DNA of 17,724 nucleotides, taken from the NCBI GenBank assembly GCA_028818385.1, contig JAPPNY010000241.1, positions 28,001 through 45,724 on the forward strand, in the 5' to 3' direction. Shown piece by piece: positions 1-6,569 of the stretch (positions within the stretch are counted from its first letter, which is position 1; every line of letters starts with the position of its first letter). The DNA is from Spirochaetaceae bacterium. Lineage in GTDB: Bacteria; Spirochaetota; Spirochaetia; SZUA-6; Bin103. A program made the position numbers and the translations under genes. Below the pieces are notes generated by a model. That model did not search any database. It worked only from the letters and a program-made list of their open reading frames with translations, and had not been told where the DNA came from.

Positions 1-486
1 GGTGGGTGGGGCGCGGCATTGTGGGTGCATTGGGGCTTGCCAAATTTCTCCGCGCCACAGGGCGGCCGGCCGTTCGACGTCATCGTCGGCGGCGTGGCGC
101 CGCCGCCGGTGATGGCGCAGCCCTGCTACAACTGGCTGGAGCGGGACGTGGAGTCCGGCTACCTGCCGGCCTGCCGGCGGGCGGGCATCGGGATCACCCC
201 GTACCGGCCGCTGGCCGGCGGCCTGCTGAGCGGCAAGTACCGTGCCGGCGGGACGCCGCCGGCCGGCAGCCGCGCCGCGGAGTCCGCCTGGATCGACGCG
301 GCGGAGATTCCACACGAACGGCTGCGTCCGTTCGGCGAAGAGGCGGCGGCCGCTGGCGTCCCGCCGGCCTGCCATGCGGTTCGCTGGTTGCTCGCACGCG
401 ACGGAGTGGTGTCGGTGGTGACCGGGGTGAAGTCGACCTCTCAGCTCGAGGGGCTGGCGGCGTGCGTGCCGGGGCCGGGGGCATGA
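1..486 (+). CDS. aldo/keto reductase, C-terminal part (5' end outside window)
   Basis: This is the last 161 residues of an NAD(P)H-dependent aldo/keto reductase, a cytosolic TIM-barrel oxidoreductase acting on carbonyl compounds. The frame is open from base 1, so the start and the catalytic Asp/Tyr/Lys part lie outside the window. Visible family marks are HWGLPNFSA near the beginning (strand with substrate-site Asn), QPCYNWLERDVESGYLPAC, then GITPYRPLAGGLLSGKY, and VVTGVKSTSQLEGL near the end, which corresponds to the loop that binds the cofactor 2'-phosphate. Its TGA stop (484-486) overlaps the ATG of the following M20 gene as ATGA, so the two are probably co-translated. The substrate cannot be told from this part. 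The family is safe; the exact subgroup is not. Confidence 0.88.
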   Translation, partial: GGWGAALWVHWGLPNFSAPQGGRPFDVIVGGVAPPPVMAQPCYNWLERDVESGYLPACRRAGIGITPYRPLAGGLLSGKYRAGGTPPAGSRAAESAWIDAAEIPHERLRPFGEEAAAAGVPPACHAVRWLLARDGVVSVVTGVKSTSQLEGLAACVPGPGA

Positions 487-1673
487 CCGCCCGGGCCGCG
501 GGTGGCGCGGTCGACCAGGACCGTCTGTTGGCGACCGCCATGTCGCTGATGGAGGCTCCCAGTCCCACGGGAGAGGCCGGAGCGGCCGCCGACCGGCTGG
601 CCGAGCTGTTGGCGGCCGACGGGTTCGCCGTGGAGCGCATGGCCGCGGGCCATCCGGATGCCGCGGCCGTGATCACGCGCCTCGCCGGCGCGCGGCCCGG
701 ACCGACCCTGCAGTTCGACGGTCACCTGGATACCGTCCACCTGCCGTACCGGCCGCCGCGGCTGGAAGGCGGCGTGTTGGCCGGCAGCGGCGCGGCCGAC
801 ATGAAGGCCGGGATCGCCGCAGCGGTGGAGGCGTTGCGCGCGGTTCGCGACGCCGGCGGCCTGCCGGCGGGCGGCCTGCTGTTGACCGCGCACGACCTGC
901 ACGAGGCACCGTGGGGATACGGCGAGCAGCTCGACGCCATGATCGCCGCGGGCGTGGCCGGCGACGCGGTGATGCTGCCCGAGTACGAGGGGGCGGAGCT
1001 GCCGGTGTCCGGGCGTGGCAACGCGGTGATCACCGTGACGGTGCGGCGCGACGGCGAGCCCATGCACGAGGTCCTGGGCGGCGCGGAGCAACCCGACGTG
1101 ATCGCCGCCGGCGCCGCGCTGACGCTGGGCCTGAAGGAGCTGGCCGCCGAGCTCGGGGCCGAAGGCGAGAGCGTGGCCGGCCGCGCCAGCGTGTTCATCG
1201 GCACGGTCGCAAGCGGGCAGATGTTCAACCAGTCGCCGGTCGAGCTCACCTTGGAGGGGACGCAGCGCTGGCTGCCCGGCATCCGCCCGGAAGCGGCCGA
1301 GCGGCGGCTCCGCGACTGCCTGGCCCGGCACACGCCGCCGGGGATCCAGGTCGACTGCCGCTGGCAACTCGTCCGCGGCGGCTTCGAGCTGGATTGCCGG
1401 CACCCGGTGGTGGATGCCTTCGATCGCGCGGTGGCCGCGGAGCTCGGCGCGCCGCTGCCGCGCGGCCCCAAGCGCTTCGCCGACGACGGCAACAGCTTCA
1501 GCGACCTGGCCGGGATCCCGGCCATCACGCACGGGCCGCGCGCCACCGGCGCGCACACCGTCGACGAGCGGGTGACGGCGGAGGAGCTGACCCGCGTGGC
1601 GCGCGTATACGCGGCGACGGCCCTGCGCTACTGCGCCGCCACCGGCGCTGGCGCCGGGGACCTGCGGCGGTAG
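483..1673 (+). CDS. M20-family metallohydrolase (peptidase/amidohydrolase/deacylase)
   Basis: A 396-residue zinc-dependent hydrolase of the M20 (ArgE/DapE/CPG2) family, expected to cleave an amide bond of a small cytosolic substrate. Metal-site motifs are visible: GHLDTVH (His81, Asp83), SGAADMKAG (bridging Asp106), Glu141 in HDLHEAPWG, and GAHTVDE near the end (His358). The lid/dimer domain starts around residue 178 (SGRGNAVITVTVRRDGEPMHE, with conserved His195). The usual paired acidic 'EE' of the active site reads His140-Glu141 here, which is unusual. The start is the ATG at 483, overlapping the reductase stop; the same frame is open further upstream, but that reading lies over the aldo/keto reductase. 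The last 46 bases overlap the end of the convergent MFS gene. The substrate is unknown. Confidence 0.9.
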   Translation: MTARAAGGAVDQDRLLATAMSLMEAPSPTGEAGAAADRLAELLAADGFAVERMAAGHPDAAAVITRLAGARPGPTLQFDGHLDTVHLPYRPPRLEGGVLAGSGAADMKAGIAAAVEALRAVRDAGGLPAGGLLLTAHDLHEAPWGYGEQLDAMIAAGVAGDAVMLPEYEGAELPVSGRGNAVITVTVRRDGEPMHEVLGGAEQPDVIAAGAALTLGLKELAAELGAEGESVAGRASVFIGTVASGQMFNQSPVELTLEGTQRWLPGIRPEAAERRLRDCLARHTPPGIQVDCRWQLVRGGFELDCRHPVVDAFDRAVAAELGAPLPRGPKRFADDGNSFSDLAGIPAITHGPRATGAHTVDERVTAEELTRVARVYAATALRYCAATGAGAGDLRR

Positions 1674-2842
1674 AGCCGGTAGAGGACGATCGCCAGCACG
1701 GCGGAGACGCAGCCTGAGACGAACACCGGATCGTAGCCCCAGGCGGCGATCACCGGGCCGCCGCCGAAGCCGACCGCGATGAAGGACAGCGCCGCCGCCG
1801 TCTCGGTGGCGCCCGCCATCTTGGTCCGCCAGCGTCCGGACACGCTGCTCATGGCGGTGAGCAGGATGGCGGTGCGGGCGATGTGGGTGATGCCGTTGAA
1901 GCCGACCAGGGTGACGAGCGCGCCGGGGCGCGAGTCGAACAGGGCGATCGGCAGCATCACCAGCGCTACCGCCGCCATGGAGACGTACAGCGTGCGGTCG
2001 GCGCCGAAGCGGCGGATCAGCTCAGCGGACGCCAGCACCAGCGGGATGGCGAGCGCCATGGACGCCGACCACGCGGTGCCGATCGCCTGCGAGGTGGCGC
2101 CCTGCACCTGGTCCAGGAACACGCTGCCGTAGGTGTACATGATCGCGCCCGGCGTCACCCGCAGCCACATCATCAGGAACATGACCGCGATCGCCAGGAG
2201 CGGCATCCGCTCGTCCGACGGCGGAGCGGCCTGCCCGGCGCGCGCGGCCGGCTCCGGGCCGACATCCGCCGCGCGCGAGATCAGGTAGGCCGCCGGCATC
2301 GTCGCCACGCCCACCAACAGCAGCGTCAGGGCGAACGGCTCGGCGTGCTGCTGGGTGAGCCGCAGAAGGTCGGCCGAGGCGGCCGACAGGAAGCCGCCGA
2401 CCAGGCTGCCGACCAAGCCGCCGGCCATGCCCGACGCCGCCCACGCGGCATAGGCGCGGGCGTGGGTGCTGGGGGTCGAGGCGGCCATCAGGTACGGCTG
2501 CAGCGCCACCGTGTACAGACCGAGTCCCAGCGAGCGGAACAGCATGATGCACAGGACGAACGGGGTGCGCCCCGCCGCCGGAATGAACAGTGCGAGCGGG
2601 ACCAGCAGGTTGCTCGTCTGTGCCAGCATCGCCCCCAGCATCATCGCCGTCCGCGGGCGCATCCGGAACGGCAGGCCGCCGGCGCTCACCGCCACCGCGC
2701 AGGCGGCGTACATCACCACGCTGACCGCGTGCAGGCGGCCGACCGCGGTGACGTCGTAGCCCAGGCGCAGCAGGAACAGGTTCATCACCGCGCTCTGCAC
2801 CCCGAACACGGTGGTGGAGATCATCAGGTCGGCGCCGAGCAC
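1628..2842 (-). CDS. MFS transporter
   Basis: A polytopic inner-membrane transporter of the major facilitator superfamily, 404 residues from the GTG at 2842, with about 11-12 hydrophobic segments, a basic loop after the second segment (FRMRPRTA) and a polar central loop around residues 193-212 (GPEPAARAGQAAPPSDER) between the two six-helix halves. The cargo cannot be predicted. It is the last gene of the minus-strand group after the D-2-hydroxyacid dehydrogenase. The start is uncertain: the frame runs on upstream with protein-like sequence (GLGRDIWWVLGADLMIST) that looks like the true beginning of helix 1, but no ATG, GTG or TTG is available there; a CTG lies at 2894-2896. The TAG stop lies inside the 3' end of the convergent M20 gene. 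Confidence 0.85.
   Translation of the reverse strand: MLGADLMISTTVFGVQSAVMNLFLLRLGYDVTAVGRLHAVSVVMYAACAVAVSAGGLPFRMRPRTAMMLGAMLAQTSNLLVPLALFIPAAGRTPFVLCIMLFRSLGLGLYTVALQPYLMAASTPSTHARAYAAWAASGMAGGLVGSLVGGFLSAASADLLRLTQQHAEPFALTLLLVGVATMPAAYLISRAADVGPEPAARAGQAAPPSDERMPLLAIAVMFLMMWLRVTPGAIMYTYGSVFLDQVQGATSQAIGTAWSASMALAIPLVLASAELIRRFGADRTLYVSMAAVALVMLPIALFDSRPGALVTLVGFNGITHIARTAILLTAMSSVSGRWRTKMAGATETAAALSFIAVGFGGGPVIAAWGYDPVFVSGCVSAVLAIVLYRLYRRRSPAPAPVAAQ
1642..1657. terminator. inverted repeat in the overlap of the M20 and MFS genes
   Basis: CCGGCGC TG GCGCCGG is a perfect 7-base inverted repeat lying inside the 46-base tail-to-tail overlap of the two genes. It could fold as a short hairpin in both transcripts and end both; there is no T-tract. 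It is coding in both directions, so chance is possible. Confidence 0.25.
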
Positions 2843-2901
2843 CCACCAGATGTCGCGGCCGAGCCCGGCGGCCGGGGACGGCGGTCGCGTGCTCAGCGGC
2901 G

Positions 2902-3891
2902 TTAGCTGACGACGTTGCGCGGCTGGCCGCGCAGGAACGCCAGGATGTTGTCGACGGCGCCGCCGTTCAGCAGGTCCACGCCCTCGGGAGTGGTGTCCGC
3001 GCAGTGCGGAGTGAGCACCACCTGCTCGCAGGACAGCAGCGGGTCATCGGCCGGCAGCGGTTCCTCGGTGAACACGTCCAGGCCGGCTCCGCCCAGGTGG
3101 CCGGAGTCCAGGGCGGCCTTGAGCGCCGCCGCATCGACGATCGGACCGCGCGCGGTGTTGACCAGCAGCGTACCGGGCCGCATCAGCGCCAGCTCGCGCG
3201 CCCCGATCAGGCCGCGGGTCGTCTCGGTGAGCTTGACGTGGATGCTCACCGCGTCCGCGGTGGCCAGCAGCTCGTCCAGCTCCAGGAAGCGCACCCCCAG
3301 CCGCTCCGCGCGCTCGGGTGAGGGATGCGGGGTCCAGGCCACCACCTCCATGCCGAGCGCCCGCCCCAGGCGCGCCACGGCGCCGCCGATGTCGCCGGCG
3401 CCGATCACCCCCAGCGTCTTGCCGCCCAGAAAGACGTTGTCCATCCGCTCCCACCGGCCCGCGCGCATCGACTCGGTAAAGAAGGCGGCGCGCTTGGCCG
3501 CGGCCATGAGCAGCGCGACGGCGTGCTCGGCGACGATCGGGGCGGTGCGGCCGGGCTGGTTGCAGACCAGGATGCCCAACTCCCGCGCCACGGCCAGGTC
3601 GATGTTGTCGACGCCGATCGAGCAGGTCGCGATCAGCGCCAGCTTCGGCAAGCGGCGGAGGGAGTCTTCGTGCCAGGACACCTGCGCCCGCGAGTTGAGG
3701 ATCACGTCCGCGTCGCTCGCGCGCTCCAGCTGTTCATCGAGTCCGCCCGGCAGGTCGGTGAAGACGGTGACCCGGTGCGGATCGAGCCGGCGCAACTGTG
3801 GGGAGTCGGCGATATGCGGGGGATGATCCCCCGGGATCACGATATGCGCGGGCTCTCGTGCGGTGCGGTGCGGAAGGGCAGGTGCGCTCAT
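2902..3891 (-). CDS. D-2-hydroxyacid dehydrogenase, NAD(P)-binding
   Basis: A 329-residue cytosolic dehydrogenase of the D-isomer 2-hydroxyacid family (phosphoglycerate, glyoxylate/hydroxypyruvate and D-lactate dehydrogenases), interconverting 2-oxo acids and D-2-hydroxy acids. The Rossmann motif GVIGAGDIGG (Gly164, 166, 169) lies in the central cofactor domain. The catalytic triad is complete: Arg248 (NTARGPIVD), Glu277 (DVFTEEP) and His296 (LTPHCAD). After the second Rossmann strand the sequence is AWTPHPSPER, with no obvious NAD-selecting Asp, so NADP use is possible. The ATG at 3891 is 38 bases after the exonuclease stop; the frame is open upstream but that part only mirrors the exonuclease gene. 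No strong Shine-Dalgarno site is seen. It lacks the C-terminal ACT domain of longer SerA proteins. The substrate is not assignable. Confidence 0.92.
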   Translation of the reverse strand: MSAPALPHRTAREPAHIVIPGDHPPHIADSPQLRRLDPHRVTVFTDLPGGLDEQLERASDADVILNSRAQVSWHEDSLRRLPKLALIATCSIGVDNIDLAVARELGILVCNQPGRTAPIVAEHAVALLMAAAKRAAFFTESMRAGRWERMDNVFLGGKTLGVIGAGDIGGAVARLGRALGMEVVAWTPHPSPERAERLGVRFLELDELLATADAVSIHVKLTETTRGLIGARELALMRPGTLLVNTARGPIVDAAALKAALDSGHLGGAGLDVFTEEPLPADDPLLSCEQVVLTPHCADTTPEGVDLLNGGAVDNILAFLRGQPRNVVS

Positions 3892-3929
3892 CGCGGCGAC
3901 AAAGTAGGCGTTAGGCGCATCGCCGACAA

Positions 3930-4802
3930 CTAGGACCGGCCCGGCGCCCGGATTTCGTCCTCGTTCAGGCCCAGTGAGGCGAGCATGCGCTCGAACCGGG
4001 CGCGCGGCGCACCCTGCCACTGCAGGTCGCCGACGGATTCCGCGATCGGCACGTCGGTCACCAGGGTGGCCAGTCGCTTGTACAGCAGCGCCCGGTCTCG
4101 CCCCGCGTTGAGGTTTCGCGCCAGCGCCTCGGCGCCGCGGGGCCGCACCGACCACTCGCCCGGGTCCTCCGGGATCGCCTCGATGCTGCCGTAGCGGGAC
4201 AGCACCGTCGCCGCCGAGCGAGCGCCCCAGCGCGGGATGCCCGGTAGCCCGTCGGCGCCGTCACCGACCAGCGCCAGGAAGTCGGGAACGGACGCGGGCG
4301 GCACCCCGAAGCGCTCGCGCACGCCGGCCTCGTCACGGCCCGCGCGCCGGATGCGGTCGAAGGTGACGATGCGCTCGCCGTCCACGACCTGCGCCAGGTC
4401 CTTGTCCGGCGAGCAGATCACCACCTGCTCGACGTGCGGTTGCGCGGCGCAGCGCAGCGCTGCCGTGGCCAGGGCGTCGTCGGCCTCGTACTCGTCCATC
4501 GGCCAGGTGACGATGCCGAGCGCCCGCGACGCCTCCTCGGCCTGATCGAACTGGGCCAGCAGCTCCTCCGGGACGCCGGCGCTCGACTTGTACGGACCGA
4601 AGAGCCGGTTGCGGAACGACTCGATGGGGTTGTCGAAAGCACAGGCGACGTGAGTCACGTCGCGCTGCCGGAGCAGGGCGGCCAGCGAACGCAGCAGACC
4701 GGCCACCGCGCCCACTTCCTGGCCCGACGGCGCGCGCAGGGGCGGCGCGCCGTGGTAGGCGCGAAACAGCTCGAAGGTACCGTCGACCAGGTGGACCCGC
4801 AC
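3930..4802 (-). CDS. stand-alone 5'-3' exonuclease (PolA N-terminal / FEN-like)
   Basis: A 290-residue nuclease like the 5'-3' exonuclease domain of DNA polymerase I, here without polymerase. This family removes RNA primers and 5' flaps with two metal ions. The metal-binding acidic residues are in place: Asp7 (LVDGTFELFRAYH), Asp57 (AFDN), the cluster DEYEADDA (103-110), Asp133 and Asp135 (SPDKDLAQVV), and Asp181 and Asp184 (GDGADGLPGIP). The GDGADGLPGIPRWGARSA stretch is the helix-hairpin-helix region that holds the DNA duplex. The start is the GTG at 4802, giving RVHLVDG at once; no ATG is available close by. It lies 28 bases after yfiT and 38 before the dehydrogenase, in a likely operon. 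Whether the genome also has a full PolA cannot be seen here. Confidence 0.92.
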   Translation of the reverse strand: MRVHLVDGTFELFRAYHGAPPLRAPSGQEVGAVAGLLRSLAALLRQRDVTHVACAFDNPIESFRNRLFGPYKSSAGVPEELLAQFDQAEEASRALGIVTWPMDEYEADDALATAALRCAAQPHVEQVVICSPDKDLAQVVDGERIVTFDRIRRAGRDEAGVRERFGVPPASVPDFLALVGDGADGLPGIPRWGARSAATVLSRYGSIEAIPEDPGEWSVRPRGAEALARNLNAGRDRALLYKRLATLVTDVPIAESVGDLQWQGAPRARFERMLASLGLNEDEIRAPGRS

Positions 4803-4817
4803 CGGTCCGTCAGATCC

Positions 4818-4831
4818 GGGGGATGGCCCCC
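4818..4831 (-). other. GC hairpin between yfiT and the exonuclease gene
   Basis: Five G and five C bases pair around a four-base loop (minus strand GGGGG CCAT CCCCC). The hairpin begins on the stop codon of yfiT and ends 15 bases before the exonuclease GTG. It has no T-tract. It could weaken readthrough or hold back translation of the next gene. Confidence 0.3.
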
Positions 4832-5358
4832 TACCACCACCCCATCTTGTCGCGCAGCGTGTTGACGTGGGCGATGTGGTGCCGCCCGTGCCACGCGTAG
4901 CTTTGCACGATCCGGCTGATGGTGATCACTCCCTGCTCGGGGTGATTCAGGGTGCGCTTGAACGCTCCTTCCTCCGCGGCGCGCAGCGTGGCCACCCACC
5001 GGGCGTGCAGCGCCTCCAGCAGGCTCATGGACGACTCGATCGGGGCGGCCGAGCCGTCTGGCAGCTCTGCCCAGGCGGCCTCGTCATAGGGCTTGATGGT
5101 CGGCTCCTCCTCGGTGAGGGCCAGCTTGGTCCGCACGTAGGCGTTCAGGTGGCTGTCGGCCAGATGGTGCACGACTTGCCGCACGGTCCAGCCGTCAGGA
5201 CGGTAGGGGGTGTCGAGCTGCCGCTCGGACAGATCCTGAACCAGGGCGCGCAACTCGCCGGGAACCCGGCCGATCTGGTCGATCCAGCTCTTGTGCTTGG
5301 CGCGGGTCGGCTGCGGATCCTCCTCGAACCTGCCGATCGGAAACCGGAGGGACTCCAT
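4831..5358 (-). CDS. YfiT/BstA-type DinB-fold protein (putative thiol transferase or metal-dependent hydrolase)
   Basis: A 175-residue four-helix-bundle protein of the DinB/YfiT superfamily. From memory it matches Bacillus YfiT along its whole length: LRFPIGRFE at the start, LDTPYRPDGWTVRQVVHHLADSH (49-71), EEEPTIKPYDEAAWAELPD (83-101) and the C-terminal AWHGRHHIAHV. The three-histidine metal site is expected from His64/65 and His160/164. In Bacillus-type organisms such enzymes transfer bacillithiol or another low-molecular-weight thiol to electrophiles; whether that thiol is used here is unknown. The start at the ATG 5358 gives the family N-terminus; GTG codons at 5421 and 5415 would add an unrelated tail. 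It is the first gene of the minus-strand group and is divergent from the DUF4432 gene. Confidence 0.9.
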   Translation of the reverse strand: MESLRFPIGRFEEDPQPTRAKHKSWIDQIGRVPGELRALVQDLSERQLDTPYRPDGWTVRQVVHHLADSHLNAYVRTKLALTEEEPTIKPYDEAAWAELPDGSAAPIESSMSLLEALHARWVATLRAAEEGAFKRTLNHPEQGVITISRIVQSYAWHGRHHIAHVNTLRDKMGWW

Positions 5359-5417
5359 CCGCGCGTCGTCGATGCCCGGGCCGTCGCTCGTCGTTTCGTT
5401 CGCGTAGTCTTCCACTA

Positions 5418-5430
5418 ACACGTGTATACT
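5418..5430. promoter_or_regulatory. possible divergent promoter/operator between yfiT and the DUF4432 gene
   Basis: The 8-base palindrome ACACGTGT (5418-5425) overlaps TATACT (5425-5430), a -10-like element for the plus-strand gene; the same bases read TATACA on the minus strand (5428-5423), toward yfiT. No convincing -35 is seen for either direction, so this remains tentative. Confidence 0.3.
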
Positions 5431-5475
5431 GCCGGAGAGGCCCTTCCGTCGAGCCGTGCTATCGTCAGGGCCGTC

Positions 5476-6552
5476 ATGGCACACCTGTTCGGACGGACCT
5501 TCACGCGGGACGAGCTGCTCGATCTGGTCGGCGACATGAGCCAGGTGGCGGCCGTGCGGCGCGCGGAGCTGGTGGAGGGCAACGAGCGCGGCTCCGGGCT
5601 GATCGAGGTCACCAACGCCTCCGGGCTGTCCTTTTCGCTCCTGCCCGGGCGCGCCCTGGACATCGCCTCCGCCTTCTATCGCGGGATGTCGCTCTGTTTC
5701 CGCGGCAACACCGGCGACGTGGGGCCGGCCTTCTACGAACCGCCCGGTTACGGCTGGATGCGCGGCTTCTACGGGGGAATGCTGACCACCTGCGGCATGA
5801 CCTTCGTGGGCCACCCTGAGGTGGACCCGGAGGAGGAGAACGAGGAGCTCGGCCTGCACGGCCGCCTGTCCTTCCTGCCGGCCAAGCAGGTGCGCGCCGG
5901 CGGCCGCTGGCAGGGCGACGACTACGTCATGGAGGCCTCGGGCACGATTCGCGAGGCGGTGGTGTTCGGCACCTGCCTGGAACTGTCGCGCACGGTGTCG
6001 ACCACGCTCGGAGAGCGCAGCATCCGCGTCCACGACCGGGTGGAGAACCTGGCCGCCGAGCGCTCACCGCTGATGATGCTCTACCACACGAATCCCGGGT
6101 TCCCGCTCCTCGATGCCGGCGCCCGGCTGGTGGTGAACAGCGAGCGGACCACGCGGTGGCAGGACGATGTCGAGGTCGGGCCCGACGTGTACGCGGTGGC
6201 TCCGCCGCCGCAGCCGGGCGGGGGTGACGTGGTGTACGTGCACCGGCCGGTCGCGGACGCCGACGGCATGGCGAGCGCGGCGCTGCTCAACGATCGCCTC
6301 GGCCTGGGGCTCCGCTTTCGCTTCCCGACGGCCGAGGTGCCGCTGCTGACGCAGTGGCAGCACTTCGCGACCCGCACCTACGTCACCGGCATCGAGCCGG
6401 GCAACTGCAGCCCGCTCGGCCGCGCGTGGAACCGCGCGAACGGCTGCCTCCAGCACATCGAGCCGGGAGAGGTGCGCGATTTCCACATGGAGATCACGGT
6501 GCTGGACGGCGGCGGGGAGCTGGCTGCCGCGGAGCGCGATATCGCCGGGTGA
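5476..6552 (+). CDS. DUF4432 family, aldose-1-epimerase-like protein
   Basis: A 358-residue protein of the galactose-mutarotase-like beta-sandwich fold, DUF4432 group. Characteristic stretches are EVTNASGLSFSLLPGRALDI (44-63), GFYGGMLTTCG (97-107), GLHGRLSFLPA (126-136), MLYHTNPGFPLL (201-212) and the end GIEPGNCSPLGR followed by IEPGEVRDFHMEI. His128 and His204 sit where mutarotases hold their catalytic histidines, so binding or epimerisation of a sugar or sugar acid is likely, although no reaction is established for the family as far as I know. The ATG at 5476 is preceded by a modest CAGGG ribosome site; an upstream GTG (5422) is immediately followed by a -10-like element and is unlikely. 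It ends 17 bases before the convergent murA-like gene. Nothing nearby names the sugar. Confidence 0.87.
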   Translation: MAHLFGRTFTRDELLDLVGDMSQVAAVRRAELVEGNERGSGLIEVTNASGLSFSLLPGRALDIASAFYRGMSLCFRGNTGDVGPAFYEPPGYGWMRGFYGGMLTTCGMTFVGHPEVDPEEENEELGLHGRLSFLPAKQVRAGGRWQGDDYVMEASGTIREAVVFGTCLELSRTVSTTLGERSIRVHDRVENLAAERSPLMMLYHTNPGFPLLDAGARLVVNSERTTRWQDDVEVGPDVYAVAPPPQPGGGDVVYVHRPVADADGMASAALLNDRLGLGLRFRFPTAEVPLLTQWQHFATRTYVTGIEPGNCSPLGRAWNRANGCLQHIEPGEVRDFHMEITVLDGGGELAAAERDIAG

Positions 6553-6565
6553 CGCCCGGCGTCAC
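6549..6565. terminator. inverted repeat at the DUF4432/murA convergent junction
   Basis: GTGACGCC C GGCGTCAC is a perfect 8-base inverted repeat that begins on the DUF4432 stop codon and fills most of the 17-base gap. As RNA it would form at least a six-base stem with a five-base loop. It lacks a T-tract, so a classical intrinsic terminator is uncertain. Confidence 0.4.
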
Positions 6566-6569
6566 GCCG

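Noticed and set aside
6..482. Reading of the M20 frame upstream of 483 as an N-terminal extension or fusion
   Set aside because: The translation is Arg/Gly-rich nonsense and overlaps the aldo/keto reductase in another frame; the ATGA overlap gives a natural start.
3892..4155. N-terminal extension of the D-2-hydroxyacid dehydrogenase
   Set aside because: It overlaps the 3' end of the exonuclease gene and reads as Arg/Ala/Gly-rich shadow sequence.
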